Counted from the first letter of the stretch, positions 43,806 through 52,033 are shown. The stretch: 64,000 bases of DNA from Nostocales cyanobacterium HT-58-2 (GCA_002163975.1 CP019636.1:7133501-7197500); one strand, 5' to 3'. Notes: generated by a model from the letters alone, not told the origin. Numbers and translations are program-made.

Positions 43806-46397
43806 CTATTTATTCCTTTGATGATACCAAGCCTGATAAAATTCGGGGTAGGATATATTTTGGGCGCAGTGCCAGAAGAGATCTCTATACAGATCAATAT
43901 GGTGTACTTCAGAATTATTTAAGTAGTCCTTTAACTTTGCAACAACACTCCTCATCTGATTTTGTTGCAAGATTTGTTTCAAGATATTTGACACCAAGAA
44001 AAAGATAGTGTCATTTTCGTCGTCTGCTGAGTAAAGTAATTGTAGTAGAGCATCTATTGCTTTTTGATTTCCTGGGTCAATTTGTCCTAAGCTTTCTGCC
44101 ACTTTTACACGTATATCATCATCTAAATTTTTTAATCCCAGCAAATTTGCTAATGCATTAATTGCTTTTTGATTTCCTGGGTCAATTTGTCCTAAGCTTT
44201 CTGCTACTATCCTAAGCATATAATCATCATCCGGGCTTATTGAGTCTAAGAGTTTTACTAGGGCATCAATCGCTTTTTGATTGCCTTTGCCTATATAACT
44301 TAAGCTTTTCTCCACTTCGTCAAGCGTATCTTCATCTACATCATTTAACTCTAGACATCTGACTAAAGCATTAATGGCTTTTTGGCTGTCTATCTCAACT
44401 TGTCCCAAGCTATATGCTGCTAACCGACGGGTTTCATCATCTACATCAGTTAATTCTAGTAGTTCTACTAAGACATCAATTGCTATCTGGTTGTCTGGCT
44501 CTATTTTCACTAACTTAGATGCTTCCTGACAAATGGTGTTATAAGACACATTTTTCATTTTCAACAGTTTCGCGAAGGCATTAATCACTGGATTATCTAA
44601 GTTTTGACCTACACTTTTTCTTATTTGCCAAAAATCATCCTCATCAAAATATTGTGGTGCAAGCATATTCACTAATATAGCAACCAGCTTTTTATTCTCT
44701 GTACCAGCTTTCCTTGACCTTTCTATTAAAAGAGTAAGACGAGATTTGTCCATACCTTTTAACTCCAGCAAATTTACTAAGGCATTAATTTCTTTTTCTT
44801 TACCTGTACAAATTTTCTTTAATACGCTAACAGCGTGATTTATAATGTTTCCAGTAATAACCCCTGAATTAAGCAGTTTTCCTAAGGCATAAATCACTTT
44901 TTCATTACCGATACCAATTTGCCCTAGTCTTGATATTGGATTAAAAAGACAGTAGTTTAAGAAAGAAAAACGTAGTGAGTCAGGCATATTTGCTAAATCT
45001 TCTACAGAGTTCAGCAAATTATTAACTAGGGTGTCAATTGCTTTTGTGCGCTGTGTCTCTTGCAGTACTGCCCAGGCTTCGTGTTTAACTAAGTGAGAAC
45101 TAAAACCCCACTTAACGATTTGCTCTACGATTTCATCAGCTTTAGAACAATCTCTAAACTCAGCAATTCCCGTTGCAGCTAGAATATAGGCTCGATACTC
45201 ATACAAGTCATTGCAATTATCCTCAAACTTTATCAATGCTTTTATAAACTGCTCTTTCTGCTCTGTTTCTACTTCCTCGCAACCCAACCACAGCAAAATC
45301 ACCTGCTTCCACTGCAGTTCAAATATGCGATAAGTTCCTTCGGATGGATTGTTGGGGACGTGGTTAAGGAAAAAGTGCCAATCATCAATCGCTAGCGCTG
45401 CAAAATATTCCTGAAACGTGGCATGGTAGAAAGCATAGAAGGGTTCATCGGTTTGTTTATCTCGATCTACCTGATTCAGCCAGCCTAAACGACAAGCGCG
45501 ATTAAACAGCTTCTCTCCCATCACCCGGTAAGCAAAGTTCTGTCCAATGCGAAATCGGGTTTTTCCAGAAGCGATCGCCTCCCGTGCCAACTTTCCCAAA
45601 GCTGCATTCAACTCATACTGCTCCGCGAGCGTTGTTGGAAATTCAGCCTGTTTCCAATCATAGTGGTAGAGTGTAAATCGCTGGTACAGTGCTGCTTGAG
45701 TTTCTGGTAAATCCTTAGTCGTATCCCAGACTTGACACATCAAAGCTAATCTCAAGGGGTTTTTTACCAAGTCAAGCAAGCGTTCCCTTCCAGATTCATT
45801 CAGCTTTTGCCATAGCTGTTCCCCTTGTCCCTCTGTTCCCTTGTCCTCTTCCTCAGCGCGCTGGAACCAAGCCAGAATAAAATCCCGCACTTGCTTGCTG
45901 CTAAACTCCTGAGTTTTAAAATTCTGGAAGTCAAGCAGATTTTTGGTGCTAGCATCCCAGACATTCAACCGACAAGTTAACACAACTCGCGCCGCGGCAA
46001 GTTTGCTAATGTCTTGGCTAATCTTATTTAAAGCGTCAACAGAGGATGCAGCTTGCATCTCATCCAAACCATCCAGGAGAAACCACACCCGCTGTTGCTG
46101 CAACAATTCTTGTAGTTGATTTGATGTGATTGGATTTTCTAGCCAACGTTTCAGCAAGTATTCTTTCAGCGTGTCTCCAGACAAATTGCTCAAAGGAATA
46201 TAGATCGGCAAGCCATCATGTTTAATTAAGTACTTGCCTATCTTTTCCAGTAAGGTAGATTTTCCCGCTCCTGGTTCTCCGATAATGGCTATATTCTTGC
46301 TTTTGGTGTTGGAATCATCCCCAATCACCTCTGTGAGAAATTTTTCATGCTCATAAGTCGTCTTGATAACCTCCTCAGTCAGTTGATACGCAACCAT
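43806..46397 (-). CDS. NACHT-domain STAND NTPase with HEAT-like repeats
   Basis: An 863-aa protein counted from the Met at 46397. The NACHT NTPase has Walker A GEPGAGKST (40-48), Walker B WFLLDGLDEM (105-114) and a VKNPLRLALMCQVW winged region near 215. Residues 182-193 (EEEDKGTEGQGE) look inserted and match low-complexity repeat DNA. The C-terminal half (about 390-860) consists of HEAT/PBS-lyase-like repeats of about 35-37 aa, with the consensus SLGQIDPGNQKAI(D/N)AL. Bacterial NACHT proteins are NLR-like sensors, several shown to give phage defence. The frame stays open upstream of this Met to a TGA at 46611, so the real protein may begin earlier (see findings). Confidence 0.85.
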   Translation of the reverse strand: MVAYQLTEEVIKTTYEHEKFLTEVIGDDSNTKSKNIAIIGEPGAGKSTLLEKIGKYLIKHDGLPIYIPLSNLSGDTLKEYLLKRWLENPITSNQLQELLQQQRVWFLLDGLDEMQAASSVDALNKISQDISKLAAARVVLTCRLNVWDASTKNLLDFQNFKTQEFSSKQVRDFILAWFQRAEEEDKGTEGQGEQLWQKLNESGRERLLDLVKNPLRLALMCQVWDTTKDLPETQAALYQRFTLYHYDWKQAEFPTTLAEQYELNAALGKLAREAIASGKTRFRIGQNFAYRVMGEKLFNRACRLGWLNQVDRDKQTDEPFYAFYHATFQEYFAALAIDDWHFFLNHVPNNPSEGTYRIFELQWKQVILLWLGCEEVETEQKEQFIKALIKFEDNCNDLYEYRAYILAATGIAEFRDCSKADEIVEQIVKWGFSSHLVKHEAWAVLQETQRTKAIDTLVNNLLNSVEDLANMPDSLRFSFLNYCLFNPISRLGQIGIGNEKVIYALGKLLNSGVITGNIINHAVSVLKKICTGKEKEINALVNLLELKGMDKSRLTLLIERSRKAGTENKKLVAILVNMLAPQYFDEDDFWQIRKSVGQNLDNPVINAFAKLLKMKNVSYNTICQEASKLVKIEPDNQIAIDVLVELLELTDVDDETRRLAAYSLGQVEIDSQKAINALVRCLELNDVDEDTLDEVEKSLSYIGKGNQKAIDALVKLLDSISPDDDYMLRIVAESLGQIDPGNQKAINALANLLGLKNLDDDIRVKVAESLGQIDPGNQKAIDALLQLLYSADDENDTIFFLVSNILKQILQQNQMRSVVAKLKDYLNNSEVHHIDLYRDLFWHCAQNISYPEFYQAWYHQRNK
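44056..44204. repeat. Intragenic direct repeat within the HEAT region
   Basis: The 44 bases at 44056-44099 recur without change at 44161-44204, an offset of 105 bp or exactly 35 codons. The identity includes third codon positions, so the two C-terminal HEAT units were duplicated or homogenised recently. Confidence 0.8.
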
Positions 46398-46613
46398 TCC
46401 CTTTTCAGGTGATATATCCTCACTGCGGCGAGGCTGTTGTTTGCGCTCAACCAGTCCTAAAGGTACATAAATATCGAGTTCAAATCCCCTTGCTGTTGCT
46501 AGCCGTCGTTGACGATTAACCTCAAGTTGCTGTTGGAATTTGTTTTGGCAGACTTCGCGCCAGTTGATGGGAGTTGACTTTACCCGATTCTCCCCGTCGG
46601 GCGAGTCCAGTCA
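46398..46613 (-). other. In-frame linker upstream of the NACHT Met, starting at an in-frame TGA
   Basis: The 71 codons between the TGA (46611-46613) and the NACHT Met are fully open in the same frame as both flanking coding regions. They encode a protein-like stretch (INWREVCQNKFQQQLEVN, ELDIYVPLGLVERKQQ, SEDISPEKG) that resembles the conserved segment found just before the P-loop in many cyanobacterial NACHT proteins. There is no ATG, GTG or TTG in these codons. The segment is therefore either translated by another route or lost as a result of the stop. Confidence 0.7.
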
Positions 46614-47042
46614 AAAAGTACCACCAATAATAGTATTTCCTTGAAATACATTTTTAATAGAATCAGCTAACTTCGTGGAATTTATAACAGTTGCTGGTTG
46701 AGAATTAATATTATTTTCTAATTCTTGGACTTGTGCAGCCAGTTTTGGATCAGCTTTCGCGGCTGCTTCTACTTCCACAACTTGTTGAGCAATTTCTGGA
46801 TCTGCGTCTGCTGCTGCTTTGAGTTCCAGCACAGCTTGTCCATAATCTAATCTCTGCTGTTCGTTACCTTCTGTAGAATTGGTAAGCAATGGTAACTTAT
46901 TCTTACTGCGAAGCTGTTCTATTAACTTACGACTTTGCTGCCATGCAGCATCTCCAAGATTTTCGCCAGTTTTCTCCAGTGCTTTTGTTAAAAGTGTAGT
47001 GGCGATCGCCGTAGCCACAGCCGTTAGAGTGACTGGTTCCAT
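46611..47042 (-). CDS. N-terminal module of the NACHT system, ends at in-frame TGA
   Basis: A 143-aa protein with a hydrophobic N-terminal helix (LTAVATAIATTLLTKALEKTGENLG) and two tandem acidic helical units (AAADADPEIAQQVVEVE and AAAKADPKLAAQVQELE). It ends NVFQGNTIIGGTF. Similar small proteins occur in cyanobacteria at the front of NACHT or other signalling proteins, so it may be an effector-associated or adaptor domain. It is in the same reading frame as the NACHT gene, split from it by a single TGA. It could be a separate, translationally coupled protein or the first domain of a broken fusion. No known enzyme motif is visible. Confidence 0.65.
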   Translation of the reverse strand: MEPVTLTAVATAIATTLLTKALEKTGENLGDAAWQQSRKLIEQLRSKNKLPLLTNSTEGNEQQRLDYGQAVLELKAAADADPEIAQQVVEVEAAAKADPKLAAQVQELENNINSQPATVINSTKLADSIKNVFQGNTIIGGTF

Positions 47043-47309
47043 AAATCATCTAATTGTAGATATTTTTGTATTACATATACCGTAGCATCTACCAGTTTTT
47101 CGGGAATAAAGCTGGTGAAGTAGAAGGGAATAACACTTATTCCATCAGAGTTTGGCTGTTTTTTTTGACTGTCTAATTATTTCCGCGCCGCTGTAGTAGT
47201 GATAGCGAATTGAGTCTGCGTAGTGCCTAGCTTAGATTCAGGTACAAAACCAAAGATAAGAGACTCCTCCTTGGGTTTCGCTTTACTCTCCCCAACCTAC
47301 AATTAACTT
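47043..47309. promoter_or_regulatory. Upstream region of the NACHT locus
   Basis: About 270 bp between the NACHT module (minus) and the 42-bp repeat array. It should contain the NACHT promoter. No coding frame was seen; an AT-rich tract lies near 47055-47090. Confidence 0.35.
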
Positions 47310-47561
47310 GTGGACGAGTCTTTGATACTCGTTAGCGAGTATCCAAACCTTGTGAATGAGTCTTTAATACTCATCAGCGAGTATCCAAACCTTGTGAATG
47401 AATCTTTGATACTCGTCAGCGAGTATCAGAACCTCGTGAATGAGTCTTTAATACTCGTCAGCGAGTATCAGAACCTCGTGAATGAGTCTTTAATACTCGT
47501 CAGCGAGTATCCGAACCTCGTGAATGAATCTTTAATACTCATCAACAGGTATCAGCACTTT
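47310..47561. repeat. Tandem array of six 42-bp units with internal hairpins
   Basis: Six units start at 47310, 47352, 47394, 47436, 47478 and 47520; the last is degenerate. Each carries an inverted repeat of the type ATACTCG-TCAG-CGAGTAT, so the array would fold into a row of stem-loops. As 42 is divisible by three, the frame from 47310 is open (repeat LVNESLILVSEYPN) and ends just after the array, but no ribosome site is visible and the peptide is probably a by-product. There are no unique spacers, so it is not a CRISPR. It lies about 90 bp before the S9 peptidase gene. Confidence 0.85.
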
Positions 47562-47652
47562 TCATCTGAATAAAGTACAAATTTATCTGTGTGCATCTGT
47601 GTGCATCTGTGGTTCTTTATTTCTTGCTCTATAACATCCATGTATTTAATTT

Positions 47653-49605
47653 ATGAACAAAAAATATTTTTCTGTGCTGGCTGTCCCCTTAGCCATTGGA
47701 GTCACTTTCTTAACTAACTTCAGTCAATCCTTTGCTGAGTTACCGCCACTTATTCCACGACAAATTCTATTTGGAAATCCAGAGAGAACAAACCCGCAAC
47801 TCTCGCCAGATGGAAAATATTTAACATACATCGCACCTGATAAAAATAATGTTTTGCAGGTATGGATACACACTCTGGGTAAGAACGATGACCGGGTGCT
47901 AACTGCTGAGAAAAAGCGTGGTATCCGTAACTACTTCTGGACTTATAACGGTGATCAAGTTGTATACCTGCAAGATACCGATGGTGATGAAAACTATCAT
48001 TTTTATGCTGTTGATATAGAATCCAGACGAGTACGCGACTTAACGCCGTACAAAGGTGTGCAAGCGCAAATCATAGCCCTAGACCCGAATTTCCCTAATG
48101 AAATGCTGGTGGGTATGAATATCAAAGACCCCCGCAAGCACGATGCTTACCGTATTGACCTCAAAACGGGAACAGCAATACTGGAATTAGAAAACCCCGT
48201 TAACGTGACTGAGTCGGTTGCAGATCCACAGTTGAAAATCCGTGCTTCTGTAGCTAGTACCCCTGATGGTGGTTCCACCTTATCTGTTAGGGAAACAACT
48301 GATCAACCTTGGAAGACCATTCGGAAATGGGGACCTGATGAGCAAGGTGATGCTGTTGGCTTTTCCTGTGATGGCAAAACGCTTTACATCACAGGTAATC
48401 ATGATGCTAATGCAACACGAGTTATGGCGCTGAACTTGGGAACGGGTAAAGAAACCGTCCTTGCCCAAGATCGGCAGTATGATGTGGGAGGATTTTTTAT
48501 TCATCCAGTCAAACGCCAAATTCAAGCTGTTGCTTTCTACAAAGACAAGTTGGAATGGCAAATACTAGATAAAAGTATTGCCCCAGATTTTCAAGCAATA
48601 TCCAAAGTCCGCCCAGGGGAATTTGCCGTAGTTGACCGCGACCTTGCTGATAAAACTTGGCTCGTTTCTTACAATACCGATAATGGTCCTACCTACTACT
48701 ACATTTACGACCGTGCTTCTGGGCAAAGCAAACTCCTCTTCAGCAACCAACCTAAATTGGAAGGGCTACAACTTGCCCAAATGAAACCTATTTCTTACAA
48801 ATCTCGTGACGGGTTGACCATCCACGGCTACCTGACGACACCTGTAGGAATTCCAGCAAAGAATTTACCCACAGTTCTACTCGTACATGGAGGACCTTGG
48901 GTTCGGGATACTTGGGGTTATGACCCAGAAGCCCAGTGGCTAGCAAACCGTGGCTATGCAGTTTTACAAGTGAATTACCGAGGTTCTAGCGGATACGGTA
49001 AAAAGTTTCTCAACGCTGGAAATCGTGAATGGGGCAGGAAAATGCACAATGACCTCATTGATGGCGTTAAGTGGCTTGTGAAAGAGGGTATAGCTGATCG
49101 GAAAAAAGTCGCTATTATGGGTGGTTCCTATGGTGGTTACGCGACTTTGGCAGGATTGACATTTACTCCTGATGTGTTTGCTGCTGGTGTAGATATTGTG
49201 GGACCCAGCAATTTGCTAACCCTGTTGCAGAGTCTTCCCCCCTATTGGGAGTCAGGACGGGCTGAATTTTACCACCGTGTGGGGAATCTAGAAAAAGAAA
49301 CTGAGTTCCTTAAATCTCGTTCTCCATTGTTTTTCGTGGATCGCATCAAAGCACCGTTGTTGATTGGACAAGGTGCAAATGACCCACGAGTGAAACAAGC
49401 CGAAAGTGAACAAATCGTTGCAGCGATGCGTAAGGCAAATAAGCCTGTAGAGTACATCCTCTATACAGATGAAGGACACGGCTTTGCACGCCCGCAAAAC
49501 AGGCTACACTTCTATGCTAAAGCGGAAGAGTTTCTTGGCAAATACTTGGGGGGACGAGTAGAACCGATGGGTGATATACCTGGGAACTCTGGAGTGGTGA
49601 AGTAG
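47653..49605 (+). CDS. S9-family prolyl oligopeptidase-type serine peptidase, secreted
   Basis: A 650-aa protein with an N-terminal signal peptide (LAVPLAIGVTFLTNFSQSFA, cleaved near residue 28). The first half is a WD-like beta-propeller (repeats such as NPQLSPDGKYLTYIAPDKN and DGDENYHFYAVD). The C-terminal alpha/beta hydrolase has oxyanion VLLVHGGPW, the nucleophile in MGGSYGGYATLAG, the acid in GANDPRVKQAES and the His in DEGHGFARP. It belongs with acylaminoacyl-peptidase/dipeptidyl-peptidase-type S9 enzymes and probably acts on peptides in the periplasm. It follows the 42-bp repeat array, whose hairpins may lie in its leader. Confidence 0.88.
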   Translation: MNKKYFSVLAVPLAIGVTFLTNFSQSFAELPPLIPRQILFGNPERTNPQLSPDGKYLTYIAPDKNNVLQVWIHTLGKNDDRVLTAEKKRGIRNYFWTYNGDQVVYLQDTDGDENYHFYAVDIESRRVRDLTPYKGVQAQIIALDPNFPNEMLVGMNIKDPRKHDAYRIDLKTGTAILELENPVNVTESVADPQLKIRASVASTPDGGSTLSVRETTDQPWKTIRKWGPDEQGDAVGFSCDGKTLYITGNHDANATRVMALNLGTGKETVLAQDRQYDVGGFFIHPVKRQIQAVAFYKDKLEWQILDKSIAPDFQAISKVRPGEFAVVDRDLADKTWLVSYNTDNGPTYYYIYDRASGQSKLLFSNQPKLEGLQLAQMKPISYKSRDGLTIHGYLTTPVGIPAKNLPTVLLVHGGPWVRDTWGYDPEAQWLANRGYAVLQVNYRGSSGYGKKFLNAGNREWGRKMHNDLIDGVKWLVKEGIADRKKVAIMGGSYGGYATLAGLTFTPDVFAAGVDIVGPSNLLTLLQSLPPYWESGRAEFYHRVGNLEKETEFLKSRSPLFFVDRIKAPLLIGQGANDPRVKQAESEQIVAAMRKANKPVEYILYTDEGHGFARPQNRLHFYAKAEEFLGKYLGGRVEPMGDIPGNSGVVK

Positions 49606-49611
49606 GGACAG

Positions 49612-49730
49612 TAGAAGAGGACACGGGGACGCGGAGACACGGAGAATCGTTCTTTAGTTTTCTCCGCGTCACGGCATCTCCCCTTCTTTGCCTCTTCCTT
49701 TTCTTCCTCCACCTTTCCATATCGCTTTAT
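49612..49730. repeat. GGGGACGCGGAGAC hairpin repeat
   Basis: AGGACACGGGGACGCGGAGA (near 49628) faces TTCTCCGCGTCACGGCATC (near 49658) across a short loop, and the flanks AGAAGAGGA and CCTCTTCC also pair. The core word GGGGACGCGGAGA also occurs at 27134. This is a dispersed non-coding hairpin, here just after the S9 peptidase gene. Confidence 0.65.
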
Positions 49731-49832
49731 CAAACTTAGGTATGATGAGCAATCACTCCCGAACCTGACAAAATCGCACTATATATATGGATATATGGCG
49801 TGATAACAAAGCCATGCAAAGGATAAGGGCGC

Positions 49833-50306
49833 ATGATTAAATCTTGGATGGTGATTGCGGGAGTTGCTTTATTAGTAGCGTTGGGTGCTAACTTTATTAC
49901 TCCTAGCGATCGCAAGTGGTTCAAGCGTCTCATCAGACCCAGATGGTTAACTTTTGAAGCAGCGATTCCAGTCATCTGGACTATTATATTTGTTTGCGGC
50001 GCTTGGTCGGCTTATATTGTTTGGGAACAGAACCCAGGAACCACAACAACTTGGTTACTTATGGGGTTGTACCTACTTCTAGAAATTTTGACTATTGCTT
50101 ACACCCCTGTCATGTTCCGGCTTCGTAGTCTCAAAGTGGGTACTATTATCGGCGGTTTGGGGTTTATTGTAGCCGTTATCTTAACACTTGCAGTTTTACC
50201 TGTTTCTGGTTGGGCTGCACTTTTACTCGTTCCTTACTTGCTTTGGAGTCCAATAGGGACATACACCACTTGGGCGATGATTCAACTCAATCCTCAAGAT
50301 GCGTGA
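49833..50306 (+). CDS. TspO/MBR-like membrane protein, copy 1
   Basis: A 157-aa Trp-rich membrane protein with five hydrophobic segments. PRWLTFEAAIPVIWTIIFV and LLVPYLLWSPIGTYTTW fit the TspO/MBR fold, which binds porphyrins or related tetrapyrroles and, in bacteria, takes part in stress and tetrapyrrole signalling. The N-terminal MIKSWMVIAGVALL is the first helix. A paralogue of the same length follows 215 bp later, so this is a tandem duplication. The family call is by pattern, since the usual WxPP motif is only partly kept. Confidence 0.65.
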   Translation: MIKSWMVIAGVALLVALGANFITPSDRKWFKRLIRPRWLTFEAAIPVIWTIIFVCGAWSAYIVWEQNPGTTTTWLLMGLYLLLEILTIAYTPVMFRLRSLKVGTIIGGLGFIVAVILTLAVLPVSGWAALLLVPYLLWSPIGTYTTWAMIQLNPQDA

Positions 50307-50319
50307 TGAGCACAGTTGA

Positions 50320-50440
50320 GGAGTGGAGGAAGAAGCAAAGAGCCTGCTTCGCTTGGGAGCGGGGAGCAGGGGAGAGGGAGTTAACGTCCATTAACTATTT
50401 TCTCCCCTGCTTCTTCCTCCCTACTCCCCAATATTCCAAC
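50320..50440. repeat. Purine-rich inverted repeat between the TspO-like copies
   Basis: GGAGGAAGAAGCA near 50321 and GCAGGGGAGA near 50366 face TCTCCCCTGCTTCTTCC near 50400, giving a long imperfect stem. It separates the duplicated genes and belongs to the same purine-rich hairpin class as those near 28612 and 49612. Confidence 0.55.
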
Positions 50441-50521
50441 CTGTGGCTGATTAAACAGATACTCTAAAATTGCCACAATTGCCTTGAATACATTGACAAA
50501 ACTATCAAAAAGTGTACAGAT

Positions 50522-50995
50522 ATGATTCAATCTTGGATGGTAATTGGGGCTGTCACTTTGTTCATTGCAGTTGGAAGTTTTTTCATTACACCTGTTGATG
50601 TCAAGTGGTTTGCACGGTTAACTCGTCCCAGGTGGTTGGTTTTTGAGCCACTTATTCCCCTTATCTGGACTGTTATATTTATTTGCGGTGCTATTTCTGC
50701 CAATCTTGTTTGGCAAAAAAATCCAGGAAGCTTAATAACTTGGGTACTCATGGGGATGTATCTGTTACTAGAAATTATTACTGTTGCATACATCCCGTCT
50801 ATGTTGAGGTGGCGGAGTCTCAGAGTTGGGGAAATTCTTGGGTCAGTTGGTGTTATCTTAGGCGTGCTACTCACAATTGCTGTTATGCCGATTTCTAGAG
50901 TAGCGGCACTGTTACTCGTTCCGTATTTGATTTGGAGCCCTGTGGGAACCTACACGACAGAAGAGTTAATCCAACTCAACCCTAAAGATGCGTAA
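50522..50995 (+). CDS. TspO/MBR-like membrane protein, copy 2
   Basis: A 157-aa paralogue of the preceding gene, with five membrane segments and the same blocks (TRPRWLVFEPLIPLIWT, LLVPYLIWSPVGTYTTEE, LIQLNPKDA). The Pro-containing FEPLIPLIWT is closer to the classical TspO motif than that of copy 1. Conservation covers the full length, and both begin MI(K/Q)SWMVI. The copies could differ in ligand or expression. Its stop lies 10 bp from the end of the convergent dipeptidase gene. Confidence 0.65.
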   Translation: MIQSWMVIGAVTLFIAVGSFFITPVDVKWFARLTRPRWLVFEPLIPLIWTVIFICGAISANLVWQKNPGSLITWVLMGMYLLLEIITVAYIPSMLRWRSLRVGEILGSVGVILGVLLTIAVMPISRVAALLLVPYLIWSPVGTYTTEELIQLNPKDA

Positions 50996-51005
50996 GTGCT
51001 TTACA

Positions 51006-51713
51006 CTACACAACCCGCCCGTAGCGTGCAACTGCGCTATCGCTTGAATTGTGTTCATTATTCAGCCAAGCCCACATTTGATCTCCTATAGAGAAGTGCC
51101 ACCATTCTCTAGGATTACGTTTAAAGCCAGCTTTTTCCATCACATTGCACAATAGCTGGCGATGAGCATGATACTGTTGTGCTATTGAGTCAGAAAAATT
51201 GGCAAAGTAGTCTGGATGCGACGCTGGTGATAGTTCATCTATAGGCGAACCCATATCTACAATCATCCCCCTGTCATCTACCAGTGTCACATCCACGGCA
51301 GCACCTGTACTGTGAGGAGGCGGAGTTTTTTCATCCAAACTAGGTTCTGCCCAAATTTTATACACTTCCTCCCAGAGGGCTTGGCTTTTATCTGGAGATA
51401 AATCAGCCTTGGTAAGTCCCGCCATTTGCAAAGCTTCGCCAAAAGCGTAATTCACCATAAACTGTTGCACCGCGACAGGGCGATACGCATCAAAAATTTG
51501 GATACGCCAGTGAGGACGTACCAGTTGGAGGTTATTTTGAGCTGCTATAAGACTATCAACAACACCTTGGCGGAGAAAATAAGGAGAGCGATCGCCATAA
51601 GGCGCGCCCAGTTTTTCATAAGGATGGGGAGATTCTACCGCGAATAGTTCTAAAGGAATCTCTACCAACGGTTCACCAGACTCAATGATTGGTACTTTGT
51701 GATAAGGTCTCAT
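51006..51713 (-). CDS. D-alanyl-D-alanine dipeptidase (M15D, VanX/DdpX-like)
   Basis: A 235-aa zinc peptidase started at the ATG at 51713, which overlaps the yidD stop (ATGA). The family signatures are RIQIFDAYRPVAVQQFM, the zinc motif in PHSTGAAVDVTLVD and the C-terminal EWWHFSIGD holding the catalytic Glu and a zinc His. The enzyme releases D-Ala from D-Ala-D-Ala and functions in peptidoglycan turnover or recycling. No vancomycin-resistance ligase or dehydrogenase lies nearby, so a resistance role is not indicated. It is coupled to yidD, and no signal peptide is visible. Confidence 0.88.
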   Translation of the reverse strand: MRPYHKVPIIESGEPLVEIPLELFAVESPHPYEKLGAPYGDRSPYFLRQGVVDSLIAAQNNLQLVRPHWRIQIFDAYRPVAVQQFMVNYAFGEALQMAGLTKADLSPDKSQALWEEVYKIWAEPSLDEKTPPPHSTGAAVDVTLVDDRGMIVDMGSPIDELSPASHPDYFANFSDSIAQQYHAHRQLLCNVMEKAGFKRNPREWWHFSIGDQMWAWLNNEHNSSDSAVARYGRVV

Positions 51714-51970
51714 TCGTGATGTTGACAGCAAGACGACTCTTTGATTGCTGTTCCTAACGCTTCTGGCACGGGATCATAGCCGCCTGGATGAAACGGATGA
51801 CACCGTAAGATCCGCCGAATTGCCAACCAACTACCGCGCCATACTCCAAATCGCTCAATTGCTTGGATAGCATACATTGAACAAGTTGGTTGAAAGCGAC
51901 AGGTTGGAAGAAATAGTGGCGAGATAAACATTCGGTAGAAACGAATCAGCAAAATCAATAATAATTTCAT
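51710..51970 (-). CDS. yidD: Membrane protein insertion efficiency factor YidD
   Basis: An 86-aa protein with the family hallmark FYRMFISPLFLPTCRFQPTC followed by SMYAIQAIERFGVWRG and RRILRCHPFHPGGYDPVP. The Cys residues of PTCRFQPTCS and RCHPF are in place. YidD helps YidC/Sec insert inner-membrane proteins. Here it is followed by a dipeptidase gene with a 4-bp overlap rather than by rpmH/rnpA/yidC, a displaced setting common in cyanobacteria. The C-terminal tail past GTAIKES is variable. Confidence 0.92.
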   Translation of the reverse strand: MKLLLILLIRFYRMFISPLFLPTCRFQPTCSMYAIQAIERFGVWRGSWLAIRRILRCHPFHPGGYDPVPEALGTAIKESSCCQHHE

Positions 51971-52033
51971 TACTGTTACCTAAATCTAATAAAGTGGTAA
52001 GAAAGGATAATTATTTTTTATAGTGTTGCATCG

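Noticed and set aside
47310..47573. CRISPR array or coding gene
   Set aside because: The 42-bp units are contiguous with no unique spacers, and the 87-aa repeat peptide has no ribosome site; it was kept as a tandem repeat.
51006..51713. Vancomycin resistance gene vanX
   Set aside because: There is no D-Ala-D-Lac ligase or dehydrogenase nearby; a cell-wall turnover dipeptidase is more likely.
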